Shown here one piece after another: positions 55,419 through 64,000 of a stretch of DNA of 64,000 nt. The stretch is from contig JAPPIG010000118.1 of assembly GCA_028820635.1 (NCBI GenBank), positions 186,001-250,000 on the forward strand. The letters run 5' to 3'. The first letter of the stretch is position 1. Every line of letters begins with the position of its first letter. The translations under genes and the position numbers were made by a program. The stretch is from Candidatus Poribacteria bacterium (GTDB taxonomy: Bacteria; Poribacteria; WGA-4E; WGA-3G). A model generated the notes under the pieces. The model saw nothing but the letters and a program-made list of their open reading frames with translations, made no database searches and was not told where the DNA came from.

Positions 55419-56543
55419 ATGCAAGTTCAAGCAGCGGTGATGCTCCAACCGGGGCAGATAGAAATCCGAGAATTTGACAAACCTACACCCGCAGATGACT
55501 CCCTTCTGCTACAGGTAGACAAAGTCGGTATCTGTGGCAGTGATAAACACATGTATCTGGGACATACAGCACTGAAATTTCCTGTCATTCCTGGGCATGA
55601 AGTTGTCGGCACAGTCGCAGAAATCGGTAAAAATGCTAATCAAGTTATGAATGTGATGGGTGGGCCTATTAAGACAGGTGACAGAATCACTGTGGTACCG
55701 GGTTCAAAAAACTGCGGTCGATGCTACTACTGTTTGCATGTACCTGGACGTCCGACTTTATGTTCTGGACGAACTATTTATGGATTTAGCAATAGCGAAA
55801 CACCGCCTTATCTGACCGGAGAATTTTCTGAATATACCTATATTCACGGAAATTCTTGGGTGTACAAAATACCCGCAGATATTCCTGAAGAAGTTTCTGT
55901 CCTGACAGAACCTGTAGCGGTAGCGACGCGTGCTGTTGAACGTGCATGCGCTCCTGGATTGCCACAAGTAGGCGACGGTTACAGTATTGGAAGTAGTGTT
56001 GCCGTGCTTGGATGTGGTCCTATTGGTCTTCTTGTCATCGCTGTGTTGCGCGATAGTGGTGCTGGCACAATCATCGCCACTGATCTTGTAGATAGCCGTT
56101 TGGAAATGGCAGAACAGATGGGAGCAGATGTGGTTATAAATGTTGGGAATACCACCCCTGAAGAACGGGTTGAACGGATTCAGTCTCTCACAAATGGTGT
56201 TGGTGTAGATATAGCGATTGAGTGTGCTGGCATACCTGCTGTTTTCTCCGAAGCATTAGACGTTGTGAGACGGGGTGCGAAGGTCATTGAAGTCGGGCAT
56301 TACACCGATTCTGGGGACACCCAAGTGAGACCGCATCAAATTTGTAACAAAGACCTTGATGTTTGCGGCGTATGGGCATATCCACAAATCCAATTTCAAA
56401 CAGCGCTGGATTTTCTCCAGCGAACACGCGCTCCACTACACAAATTGATTACGCACCACCTTCCATTAAATCAACTGGAAATTGGCATTGATATGCTGGG
56501 AAAAGAAGGTGTTTACAAAGTTGTGATTGAACCTCAATCTTAG
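55419..56543 (+). CDS. zinc-dependent alcohol dehydrogenase (MDR family)
   Basis: 'GICGSDKHMYLGH', 'PGHEVVGTV', 'VPGSKNCGRCYYCLHVPGRPTLC' structural-zinc cysteines, 'VAVLGCGPIGLLVIAV'. Confidence 0.92.
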   Translation: MQVQAAVMLQPGQIEIREFDKPTPADDSLLLQVDKVGICGSDKHMYLGHTALKFPVIPGHEVVGTVAEIGKNANQVMNVMGGPIKTGDRITVVPGSKNCGRCYYCLHVPGRPTLCSGRTIYGFSNSETPPYLTGEFSEYTYIHGNSWVYKIPADIPEEVSVLTEPVAVATRAVERACAPGLPQVGDGYSIGSSVAVLGCGPIGLLVIAVLRDSGAGTIIATDLVDSRLEMAEQMGADVVINVGNTTPEERVERIQSLTNGVGVDIAIECAGIPAVFSEALDVVRRGAKVIEVGHYTDSGDTQVRPHQICNKDLDVCGVWAYPQIQFQTALDFLQRTRAPLHKLITHHLPLNQLEIGIDMLGKEGVYKVVIEPQS

Positions 56544-56609
56544 GGATATTCAACAAAAAATACATTATTATCACACCCACTAAATGAAATTCAATACATA
56601 GGTGAAAAA

Positions 56610-57620
56610 ATGAAAAATCAAAAACGCACGCTTATTTTACTATGTTGTCAGATAATGTTGTTTCTTTTCTGCTTTAACATTGCAGAACTTCTTGCATCAG
56701 ATGTTCTGCGAAAAACACCAAAGATACCAAAAGAGTCTTCGCTTTACAGAACGATTGAAAACGCAAAATCCTATATCGTAAAGAACCAAAATAAAGATGG
56801 TGGTTGGCCTCTGGTACCCGGCGAAAAAAGCGATGTAGAAATAACCGCTCTTGCTATCTGGGCATTAACAGATGCGGGTCGGGGAACCGGATCAATTGTC
56901 ATCCGTCGTGGAGTCAGATATTTGAGGAACAAGCAGCGTGAAGATGGTAGTTGGAACAATAATACTGCTCACACTATTTTTGCACTCATCGCCTTGGATA
57001 ATGCTAAAACGGATCCTGATGTGCAATTCAATGGACTGCGTTGGCTCAAAAATGCACAGAACCCCAGTGGAAGTTGGGGGCGTAAAAGCAAAAGCCCCGG
57101 ACATATTCTTTATACGGCAGCGACTCTGGCAGGATTTAAAAAACTCGGTTTTATCCAGAAACATTTTGAACCTATTCTCTCCGGCATGGAATGGCTTGCT
57201 GAACAGAATAATTTCGAAAACCTCTGGAATCTGCCAGGCGGAACCCAATCGGATATTTTTGTGACATCTTGGGTGCTGCAAGGATTATTACATTCAAGTA
57301 AATACGACCATATTGTATACGACCTTGACGAACAGATAGTTTGGTTAAAGCAATTTCAGAATGATGATGGTGGATTCGGCAGATTCAAAGGCAAACCGAG
57401 TGATCCAGAGGTTACCGCTGCCGCTATTATGGCACTTGTTGCGGCGAATGACCCGCTAAATACGAAACGTATTGCAGTTGCTTATTTAACAAAAACACAA
57501 GAACCCGATGGCGGTTTTGTCAGCGATACTCCGATAGAACTCAAGACACCCATCGCTAACTTACAATCTACCTGTTTTGTACTGATTGCCATCTATGCCA
57601 AATCAGATAGTGACCACTAA
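56610..57620 (+). CDS. prenyltransferase/squalene-cyclase-like repeat secreted protein
   Basis: Repeats 'IVKNQNKDGGWPLV', 'LRNKQREDGSWNNN', 'LKNAQNPSGSWGRK', 'LKQFQNDDGGFGRF', 'LTKTQEPDGGFVSD' (QW-like). Confidence 0.85.
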   Translation: MKNQKRTLILLCCQIMLFLFCFNIAELLASDVLRKTPKIPKESSLYRTIENAKSYIVKNQNKDGGWPLVPGEKSDVEITALAIWALTDAGRGTGSIVIRRGVRYLRNKQREDGSWNNNTAHTIFALIALDNAKTDPDVQFNGLRWLKNAQNPSGSWGRKSKSPGHILYTAATLAGFKKLGFIQKHFEPILSGMEWLAEQNNFENLWNLPGGTQSDIFVTSWVLQGLLHSSKYDHIVYDLDEQIVWLKQFQNDDGGFGRFKGKPSDPEVTAAAIMALVAANDPLNTKRIAVAYLTKTQEPDGGFVSDTPIELKTPIANLQSTCFVLIAIYAKSDSDH

Positions 57621-57684
57621 ATATGTAAGTTAGCGTAAAGCTGCAGGTTGGGTTGCACACAAGCAAACCTATAACCGTCATTTT

Positions 57685-57746
57685 TGTAGGAGGGAACTCC
57701 GATTCCCGACTAAAATTGGGGTCGCGATTCGGAGATCGCTCCTACA
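57685..57746. repeat. imperfect palindrome TGTAGGAGGGAACTCCGATTCCCGAC...GTCGCGATTCGGAGATCGCTCCTACA
   Basis: Outer arms TGTAGGAG/CTCCTACA; related to 9381-9437. Confidence 0.7.
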
Positions 57747-57801
57747 GAAGAAGTATCTGTTAAACTTAATCCAAAAGTTAAATTGATGCTTATGGTATCA
57801 A

Positions 57802-59331
57802 TCAAAATTCAACCAGTAGCTGTGGGATAATTGCCGCACTTCGTGTTGACTTTTCAACGTTGTTTACTTGGTAAACAAGTCGCGCTATAGCCCCTTCTGT
57901 GAAATGCCATGTCAATGCACCACCAAGTGTTGACCATACCTGTTCGTCTTGTTCTTGGTTGAACGTGAACGTGCTAAATTTCTCTGTATTCGGATTCCAT
58001 ACATCATACTTCAATCGAACATCTAAAGTTTCTGTCAAAGGCAACTCTGCATGCAGATAATAACCTTCTACCATTGCATTACGATCTTCCGATGGAATTG
58101 GAATGTGTAGATATTTCAAAAGTTGTGTGTCTCGTCCACGAACCCATTCCGCAGCAAGATCAAATCGCCACAACTTGAAACTCGTCGCGAGTCCCAAGCG
58201 ACGTTTGTATATCAACGTTGAAGGATTGACATCACCGTTCATAGAATTAAACGGATAACTATTGCCATCAAAATAGGAGGCACCGAGCCATATCCGCTTT
58301 CCAAAAACAGGAAGAGTACCATTCACATGAGCAAACAGAGGTGGACTGTTATTTCGGATCGGTTTTAGAATACCGCCCCCACTTCCGTGCGGACCGATTC
58401 GGATGCCTGTTGCCACCGTTCCCTCAGTGACAGTGCGGAGTGAGTCTGGGCCATCAGCAAGTGATAATGTGTATGAAACGGGTCCGACGAAACCGTTCAG
58501 TTGAAATCCACGGTCGGAAATAAAACCGATGTTCTTCCGAACCAGATTGTATAGAGGATTTGCCGCAGCGTCTGACTTCGTATCAATTCCAAAACCGTGT
58601 CGAAACCGACCGATTTTCATAGACGCACCCTTCGGCAAAACAGGTAGTCCTGTTAGGATAGCGTAAACAAATCCATGGTCGTCTGCAACCTGTGTACCTA
58701 AAGGAGAGGTCGTCAGTAGCTGCTCACCTAATATGCTGACATGATCACCGACATTCGTTGTTACCACAAATTCGGCAACATGAATAAGCGTGGTGCCGCT
58801 ATTCCAATTGTCTCTATCAGGGATTAAATCCTGCCCGCGAGTAATACGGCGGATATCCAATGCACCGCCGAATACAAGGTCTCCAAACGCGCCACCAAGA
58901 AAATCAGAACCACCCGTATCCTCGGTTGCATCCACGTCATCAAAACTAAAAACGTCTCCGTCCTCAATATCTAACGCTTCATCCGATTCAGTGAGATCGT
59001 TTATAACCTTAACATTTTCGGGTGTACTGGCAGCATCCCCTGGGTAGGAACGGGCAATAATTTCAACGATATTGCTAAATCCGTCTTTATCCGAATCCGT
59101 TTTTTCAATCCGAGTGAAGGTTGACAGATTCATGCCGTTGTGTAAAAATGCTCTGCCGTAAGGATTCGGCGAATCTCCACCCTTCTTTGAGAAATGACAT
59201 ACGTTACAACCGCCCGACCATTTATATTTAGCCTTGAACATTTTATGAAACGCTGGCAGAGCATAAGACGATTGACCTGCGATCATGGCACAAAAGAGAG
59301 CCATCACGCAGAAAAACAAGAATTTGCGCAT
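57802..59331 (-). CDS. single-CxxCH (c-type heme-like) N-terminus plus beta-barrel/porin-like outer-membrane protein
   Basis: Signal peptide; 'GGCNVCHFSKKGGDSPNPYGRAFL'; 'SDKDGFSN' Ca-binding-like; alternating C-terminal strands ending in Phe ('QLLVEF'). Confidence 0.75.
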   Translation of the reverse strand: MRKFLFFCVMALFCAMIAGQSSYALPAFHKMFKAKYKWSGGCNVCHFSKKGGDSPNPYGRAFLHNGMNLSTFTRIEKTDSDKDGFSNIVEIIARSYPGDAASTPENVKVINDLTESDEALDIEDGDVFSFDDVDATEDTGGSDFLGGAFGDLVFGGALDIRRITRGQDLIPDRDNWNSGTTLIHVAEFVVTTNVGDHVSILGEQLLTTSPLGTQVADDHGFVYAILTGLPVLPKGASMKIGRFRHGFGIDTKSDAAANPLYNLVRKNIGFISDRGFQLNGFVGPVSYTLSLADGPDSLRTVTEGTVATGIRIGPHGSGGGILKPIRNNSPPLFAHVNGTLPVFGKRIWLGASYFDGNSYPFNSMNGDVNPSTLIYKRRLGLATSFKLWRFDLAAEWVRGRDTQLLKYLHIPIPSEDRNAMVEGYYLHAELPLTETLDVRLKYDVWNPNTEKFSTFTFNQEQDEQVWSTLGGALTWHFTEGAIARLVYQVNNVEKSTRSAAIIPQLLVEF

Positions 59332-59396
59332 GATAAGTTCCTTTTAATGAGATGAATGGAGGGCGAATTTGGAATCCGCCCTATGTAGTATCAGAT

Positions 59397-60374
59397 TTAA
59401 TACGCCTCAAGGTCAATTTCTTCTTCGCTAAATCGGATGTGCGACTGTTTTATCAATGCATCTATTTGTTCCCACTGTTTACGCGTCTCGTCAGAAATTC
59501 CGTTCTTATCAAGTGCTTTAGCAAAATCGGTGAGCGTTTTGCTAAACTTATCTTGCATCTCAACATACTCTTCCTTTTGATCAGCGTTTTTCGGTGGTTC
59601 AAAATCGGAGATTGCTCTGGCGTAAGCGGCAAGTTTTTTGGCAGCGGTTACTGCTTCTGCTTTGCCTTCACCTTTGTCAAAATAGTCAACAACAACAAAA
59701 TACTCATCCACCATTAAAATCATGAGTTCCTTGAGATCCTCAACTTCAGGCACCTCTTCTGGCAGTTCTTCTGGTTGCGGTGTCTTTTCCACATCTGACT
59801 TCGGTTTGCGTTTCAGGAAGAGCGCATAACTCATGACAAGTGTCTTTTTGGGGATCAAGGCGACAGCTTTTGATGCTTCTTCATACCCTTTAACTGCCTC
59901 AATATCTTTGCCGACTTTGAAATCGTCGTCTATCCCTTTGCCAATGAACTGCTTGAGAAACTTTTCTGATGCAATCGCATCGGATTCCTTATGTTCATAG
60001 ACTGCTACTTTAACAATCTTTCCTTTCATGTTGAGTCCAACAGCACCGTCTATTACACCGCGCGGCCCCTGTACATCAACGAACAACACTAAACCGAGAG
60101 GCTTCTTTTGATCGCTAATCGGTATATAGAAAACCGGTTTCTGGTCTTCTTTCCGAAGTTTAGCACCCATTTCTTTTTCAATGGAAGCGATTTTATCTTT
60201 TGTAAGGGTTGCACTTCGCTGAACAAATTTTTTCGCTTTCGGGAAGATAGCCTCAAGTTTCTTTCCTGGCCACTCCGTCTCATGTGCATCACTAAGTAGT
60301 GGCGTAATTACCATTAAGGAAGCTAACACAAGCAGCATGCCCGCACGAAACGGACGGTAAATTTGGAAAATCAT
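59397..60374 (-). CDS. secreted protein with FMN_bind-like domain and C-terminal helical region
   Basis: 'DGAVGLNMKGKIVKVAVYEHKESDAIASEKFLKQFIGKG' resembling FMN_bind (RnfG/NosR-type) domain. Confidence 0.65.
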   Translation of the reverse strand: MIFQIYRPFRAGMLLVLASLMVITPLLSDAHETEWPGKKLEAIFPKAKKFVQRSATLTKDKIASIEKEMGAKLRKEDQKPVFYIPISDQKKPLGLVLFVDVQGPRGVIDGAVGLNMKGKIVKVAVYEHKESDAIASEKFLKQFIGKGIDDDFKVGKDIEAVKGYEEASKAVALIPKKTLVMSYALFLKRKPKSDVEKTPQPEELPEEVPEVEDLKELMILMVDEYFVVVDYFDKGEGKAEAVTAAKKLAAYARAISDFEPPKNADQKEEYVEMQDKFSKTLTDFAKALDKNGISDETRKQWEQIDALIKQSHIRFSEEEIDLEAY

Positions 60375-60434
60375 CTTTTTCTCCTTATTTTGGAATTGTA
60401 GGATAGGTGGATACCCACCCTACAATTAAGTGAT

Positions 60435-61451
60435 TTAGTCTGACTCCTCAACTTTTACCATGAAAGTGGGAAACAGAATTTGATCAGTGTGCTTCAGCTG
60501 ACCAAAAATCTGGTAGACCCCTGGTTTTGCAAATATCGTCATGAGCATCACGGTAGGTCCAAATTTATCTGGTGTACTACCTTGATGTTGATGCCCTGTT
60601 GTAGGTGTCTTTTTCATTTTATGTCCGGCATGCGGATCTTTCTTCATCATCTTACCCGTATCTCCATTCATAGGAACTGTACCATGCGTATGCAGTATAC
60701 CATCTAAACGGGTACTGACAATAGCAAAATGCATTGGCGCATCCAAAAATGGAACGAGATCAGTAATCGGTTTGTCATCGCGCGAAAAATGATAGGCGAT
60801 ATGAACCATCTCACCCGCCTTAATTTGTTCTGGCACTTTTATTTTCACGTGATATTTGGATGCCCCTTTGCTATCAGTGATGGAAACGGGTTTTGTAAAC
60901 CGATCTCCACCCTCTTCTGTATAACCGAAAACGGCTTTTTCTCTACGAAAATCTTGAGAAACATCTGCCATCTTCTTATTACCTGCAACATCTACATGCA
61001 TGTATTTTGAGATTTCGGCATCTGCAGTCATCACATCAAGTGCAAGGATATATCTGCCTGCTACGGGAAAAGTAAAGTGCACTGTATAAGCACCTTCAAG
61101 TTCCGCCATCATATCGCGAGACTCAAAATCTTCGGGATGAATATGTCCAATGGTCTGTAGATTTTCACTAACGATTAGCACATGAAGAATCCGATCATGA
61201 TGCACCATCAGATCTGTAAAAGGCTCCCCTTTCACATCGGTAAGATGGAACATTAGGGCCGCAGGTTCTCCAGCCTGAATCTTTTGAGGTTCGGTGTGAA
61301 GCATAACATTTAAGGCAGCGGTTTTATGTGCCTTATGTATATCGTGCTTTTCGTGTTGTTCGGCATAGCCGAGATTGATAAAAAACAGAGTGGTTACAAC
61401 GATTGCTATAGTAAAACGAAAATTGAAAAACTTGGAAATTCGGGATTGCAT
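60435..61451 (-). CDS. His/Met-rich periplasmic protein, FixH/YtkA-like repeats (putative metal-associated)
   Basis: 'HVLIVSENLQTIGHIHPEDF', 'HFAIVSTRLDGILHTHGTVP', His-rich 'DPHAGHKMKKTPTTGHQHQG'. Confidence 0.6.
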   Translation of the reverse strand: MQSRISKFFNFRFTIAIVVTTLFFINLGYAEQHEKHDIHKAHKTAALNVMLHTEPQKIQAGEPAALMFHLTDVKGEPFTDLMVHHDRILHVLIVSENLQTIGHIHPEDFESRDMMAELEGAYTVHFTFPVAGRYILALDVMTADAEISKYMHVDVAGNKKMADVSQDFRREKAVFGYTEEGGDRFTKPVSITDSKGASKYHVKIKVPEQIKAGEMVHIAYHFSRDDKPITDLVPFLDAPMHFAIVSTRLDGILHTHGTVPMNGDTGKMMKKDPHAGHKMKKTPTTGHQHQGSTPDKFGPTVMLMTIFAKPGVYQIFGQLKHTDQILFPTFMVKVEESD

Positions 61452-61569
61452 TTTAATGCCTCCATATATTTAACCGTAAAAATTAAGTATAAATTCAAAT
61501 AGATCAATCTTCCGTTGCCTCACACAAGGCAGGGAAGGAAATCAATAAATTATGAGTAGTTGAAATTAC

Positions 61570-62010
61570 TTAAGAACGGGTATAGGGAGGACCGCGGCGG
61601 GAGATGTCGCTATTTAAGAGAGAGGTATGTAGTTTTGGTGGTGGGAGATAAAGCAATATCTCCTGAGAAACTGGTAAAATTGCAGAGAATGGAACAATAG
61701 AAACGTTTTGGTGTGTTAACGACTCACGGATAGTCTCTCCGTTTGACGAAACATCCGGTAGAATAAGTTGTAAACTATTTAAACAACATGGAGTTTCACC
61801 TTCTGAAGATGTTTCAGATTCACTTGTAGCATTCGTTTGAGTCTTTTGACAACAAGGCGAATCGGTTTCAGTATGTGCCATCTGCATCTTTTCATACGAG
61901 CCGCTACACAAGATTTCTTCAAAAGCCGCACAGAATAGGGGACATACAGAATGAACACAGACCAATACTGCAAGTAAGATGGGAAACTGCCAATATTTTC
62001 GGAACATCAC
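61570..62010 (-). CDS. small Cys-rich secreted protein
   Basis: 'LVCVHSVCPLFCAAFEEILCSGSY...DSPCCQKTQ...GETPCCLNSLQ'; paired CC motifs. Confidence 0.6.
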   Translation of the reverse strand: MMFRKYWQFPILLAVLVCVHSVCPLFCAAFEEILCSGSYEKMQMAHTETDSPCCQKTQTNATSESETSSEGETPCCLNSLQLILPDVSSNGETIRESLTHQNVSIVPFSAILPVSQEILLYLPPPKLHTSLLNSDISRRGPPYTRS

Positions 62011-62326
62011 TTAATTACTCCGTTTGTTTCGTCTGAAAATAGATAACGAATTTAACGCTTCAAAGATATTATACACCAAAACCTGAAAAAGTTGCAACAA
62101 AAAGTTAAAACAGGTCTTGTAGAAAGGTTTCAATCTAATATATTTGGTATTGATTGACAACAGATTCCCATAATTCACGTAATCTGTATAATCCGCGATT
62201 CAGACAGAAAAAGGATTGCACTTATGACAGGAAACCTGTATAATTTGAATAATAAAAAAGAAAACCAATGAATTCGTCATAGTTTTGAACTCAAGATACT
62301 CAGAACTCAACATATAGGAGATTCTC

Positions 62327-63289
62327 ATGGCAAATATAAAAATCCCAAGGGGATGGGAAATCCCAGAAAACCAAGTAACACCTGAATCAGTTTACATTAA
62401 CCGTAGAAAGTTTATAAAAGAACTTGGTATAGCAGGTGCAGGAGCATTGTCGCTTTTTGGCACAAACGCCTGCGCACAAGATAGCAGAGTTGCTAAACAA
62501 CTTGAACCTTATCGCGCTCAGATTCTTGATGTGAAAAAAAACGAAGAATTCACAGTTAAACGCAAACAAACAGATGAAATTATCGCGGCAACCTACAATA
62601 ACTTCTACGAGTTCACAAGTTCAAAAAGCACCGTTTGGAGACGGGTCGAAAAGTTTAAAACGCGTCCGTGGGAGATTGAAATTTCTGGACTCGTTGAAAA
62701 ACCGATGACCTTAGATGTAGATGACTTAATTAAACAGATGCCGCTTGAAGAACGTATCTATCGTTTCCGTTGCGTTGAAACATGGGCAATGGTCGTACCG
62801 TGGATTGGCTTTCCAATGAAAGCACTGCTTGATAAAGTTCAACCGAAATCTGATGCGAAATACGTGCGGATGACCACATTTATGGAGCCTGATGTGGCGC
62901 CCCAACAAAACAACTTTCGTTTGCCGTGGCCTTATGTTGAAGGATTAACACTTGCAGAAGCGATGAACGACCTAACGTTGTTGGTTGTCGGTATCTATGG
63001 GCATATTCTGCCCCCGCAGCACGGCGCACCTATACGCCTGATTGTGCCGTGGAAATATGGATTTAAGAGCATCAAATCCATTGTTAGTATAGAACTCACC
63101 GACAAGAAACCGCGAAACTTCTGGAACGTTATACTTCCGAGAGAATACGGTTTTGAAGCGAACGTCAATCCGAACGTACCGCATCCACGTTGGTCGCAAG
63201 CCTCTGAGTGGATGATTCCCACAAGAGAGAAAAAATATCCAACCCAGATTTACAACGGATACGGTGAGTTTGTCGCACATCTTTACTAA
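62327..63289 (+). CDS. msrP: protein-methionine-sulfoxide reductase catalytic subunit MsrP (YedY)
   Basis: Tat-like 'NRRKFIKELGIAGAGALSLFG', 'YRFRCVETWAMVVPWIGFPM' molybdopterin Cys ligand, 'PLRLIVPWKYGFKSIKSI'-like motif. Confidence 0.95.
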   Translation: MANIKIPRGWEIPENQVTPESVYINRRKFIKELGIAGAGALSLFGTNACAQDSRVAKQLEPYRAQILDVKKNEEFTVKRKQTDEIIAATYNNFYEFTSSKSTVWRRVEKFKTRPWEIEISGLVEKPMTLDVDDLIKQMPLEERIYRFRCVETWAMVVPWIGFPMKALLDKVQPKSDAKYVRMTTFMEPDVAPQQNNFRLPWPYVEGLTLAEAMNDLTLLVVGIYGHILPPQHGAPIRLIVPWKYGFKSIKSIVSIELTDKKPRNFWNVILPREYGFEANVNPNVPHPRWSQASEWMIPTREKKYPTQIYNGYGEFVAHLY

Positions 63290-63384
63290 CGACAATTCTC
63301 AAGTAGCAAACCATCAATGTTACGGTAGATTTTAGAATTACTTGGACATTCTGCACGGTGAGGTTGGGAAATCTCCAAATCAAG

Positions 63385-63424
63385 AAATCAACGGTATGAA
63401 TACCATTTAGGTATTCACCGCCTA
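63385..63424. repeat. hairpin-family copy (AAATCAACGGTATGAATACC-attta-GGTATTCACCG)
   Basis: Same family as 8926-8962 and 39817-39855. Confidence 0.7.
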
Positions 63425-63635
63425 CCGGGAACGAAAGTGCCTATTTAACGTGAGTTTGAAAAAGTTTTCACCCGCAGCATTCTCTGTTATTTTTCGCAAA
63501 AACGGCACAACCTAACAGGTTATGCTACAAAATACTGCTTTTTTAGGCATGAAAAGTGTTTAGAGCAAACTCACATTTTATTATCAAACTCACGTTATTT
63601 ATTTTTTATAACTCACCATAAGATGGAGAAGATAA

Positions 63636-64000
63636 ATGAATATTAAACAAACATTCGGAAAAACCATGCTAAGTTTGATAATGATCGTTTTTCTGTTATT
63701 TATAGGGTGTTTTGAGTCTGTTATTAACACACTAACTCCAGAGAAGGACGAACCTATAACTGTCCCGATTGATTCCAACGTCGCTGGGGCAAATACTGAA
63801 TTTGGCTTTAATCTATTCAATACGATCTGGGAAACTGAACAGAATCAGAATATCTTTATTTCCCCATTCAGTATTTCGGTTGCGTTAGCAATGACGTTAA
63901 ACGGCGCTGCCGGTGAAACTGAACAAGCGATGATTGATACGTTGCAATTACAAGGCATAGACACCAATTCCATCAACTCCAGTTACGCACAATTGCAACA
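63636..64000 (+). CDS. serpin family lipoprotein, truncated by window end
   Basis: Lipobox 'LLFIGCFES'; 'NQNIFISPFSISVALAMTLNGAAGETEQAMIDTLQLQG', serpin signature. Confidence 0.88.
   Translation, partial: MNIKQTFGKTMLSLIMIVFLLFIGCFESVINTLTPEKDEPITVPIDSNVAGANTEFGFNLFNTIWETEQNQNIFISPFSISVALAMTLNGAAGETEQAMIDTLQLQGIDTNSINSSYAQLQ

Overview
The window is gene-dense and moderately AT-rich. Its gene repertoire (three PhyH-type dioxygenases, three sulfatases, LamG proteins, an Stf0-type sulfotransferase, a caspase-fold C25 peptidase, paralogous polytopic membrane proteins, many short palindromic intergenic repeats) resembles Candidatus Poribacteria or a related PVC/FCB-like lineage. That taxonomic call is inference only. 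About 50 CDS are supported; no rRNA, tRNA or CRISPR was recognised. Main points of interest: (1) three ECF sigma-factor paralogs share an N-terminal sigma module joined to different C-terminal modules (14-blade WD40, or coiled-coil plus winged-helix-like). All three keep an in-frame internal Shine-Dalgarno/ATG at exactly the module junction, matching ECF-like promoter elements upstream, a ghost fourth promoter without a gene, and a sharply bounded tract of complete identity between two copies. (2) Two paralogous single-chain nucleotidyltransferase (MNT-like)-HepT-like fusions have the HepT RX4HXY motif changed to RX4NXY; one is translationally coupled to a CoxE-like VWA protein. (3) An AlkB-like gene is adjacent to a putative methyltransferase gene. 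(4) There is a PEGA protein with an apparently Cys-less caspase-like fold. (5) Several families of nested, covarying palindromic repeats occur, including a MITE-like element with an 11-bp direct repeat and 17-bp TIR. (6) A sulfatase gene is flanked by ~48-bp direct repeats. All assignments come from reading the sequence; no database search was run.
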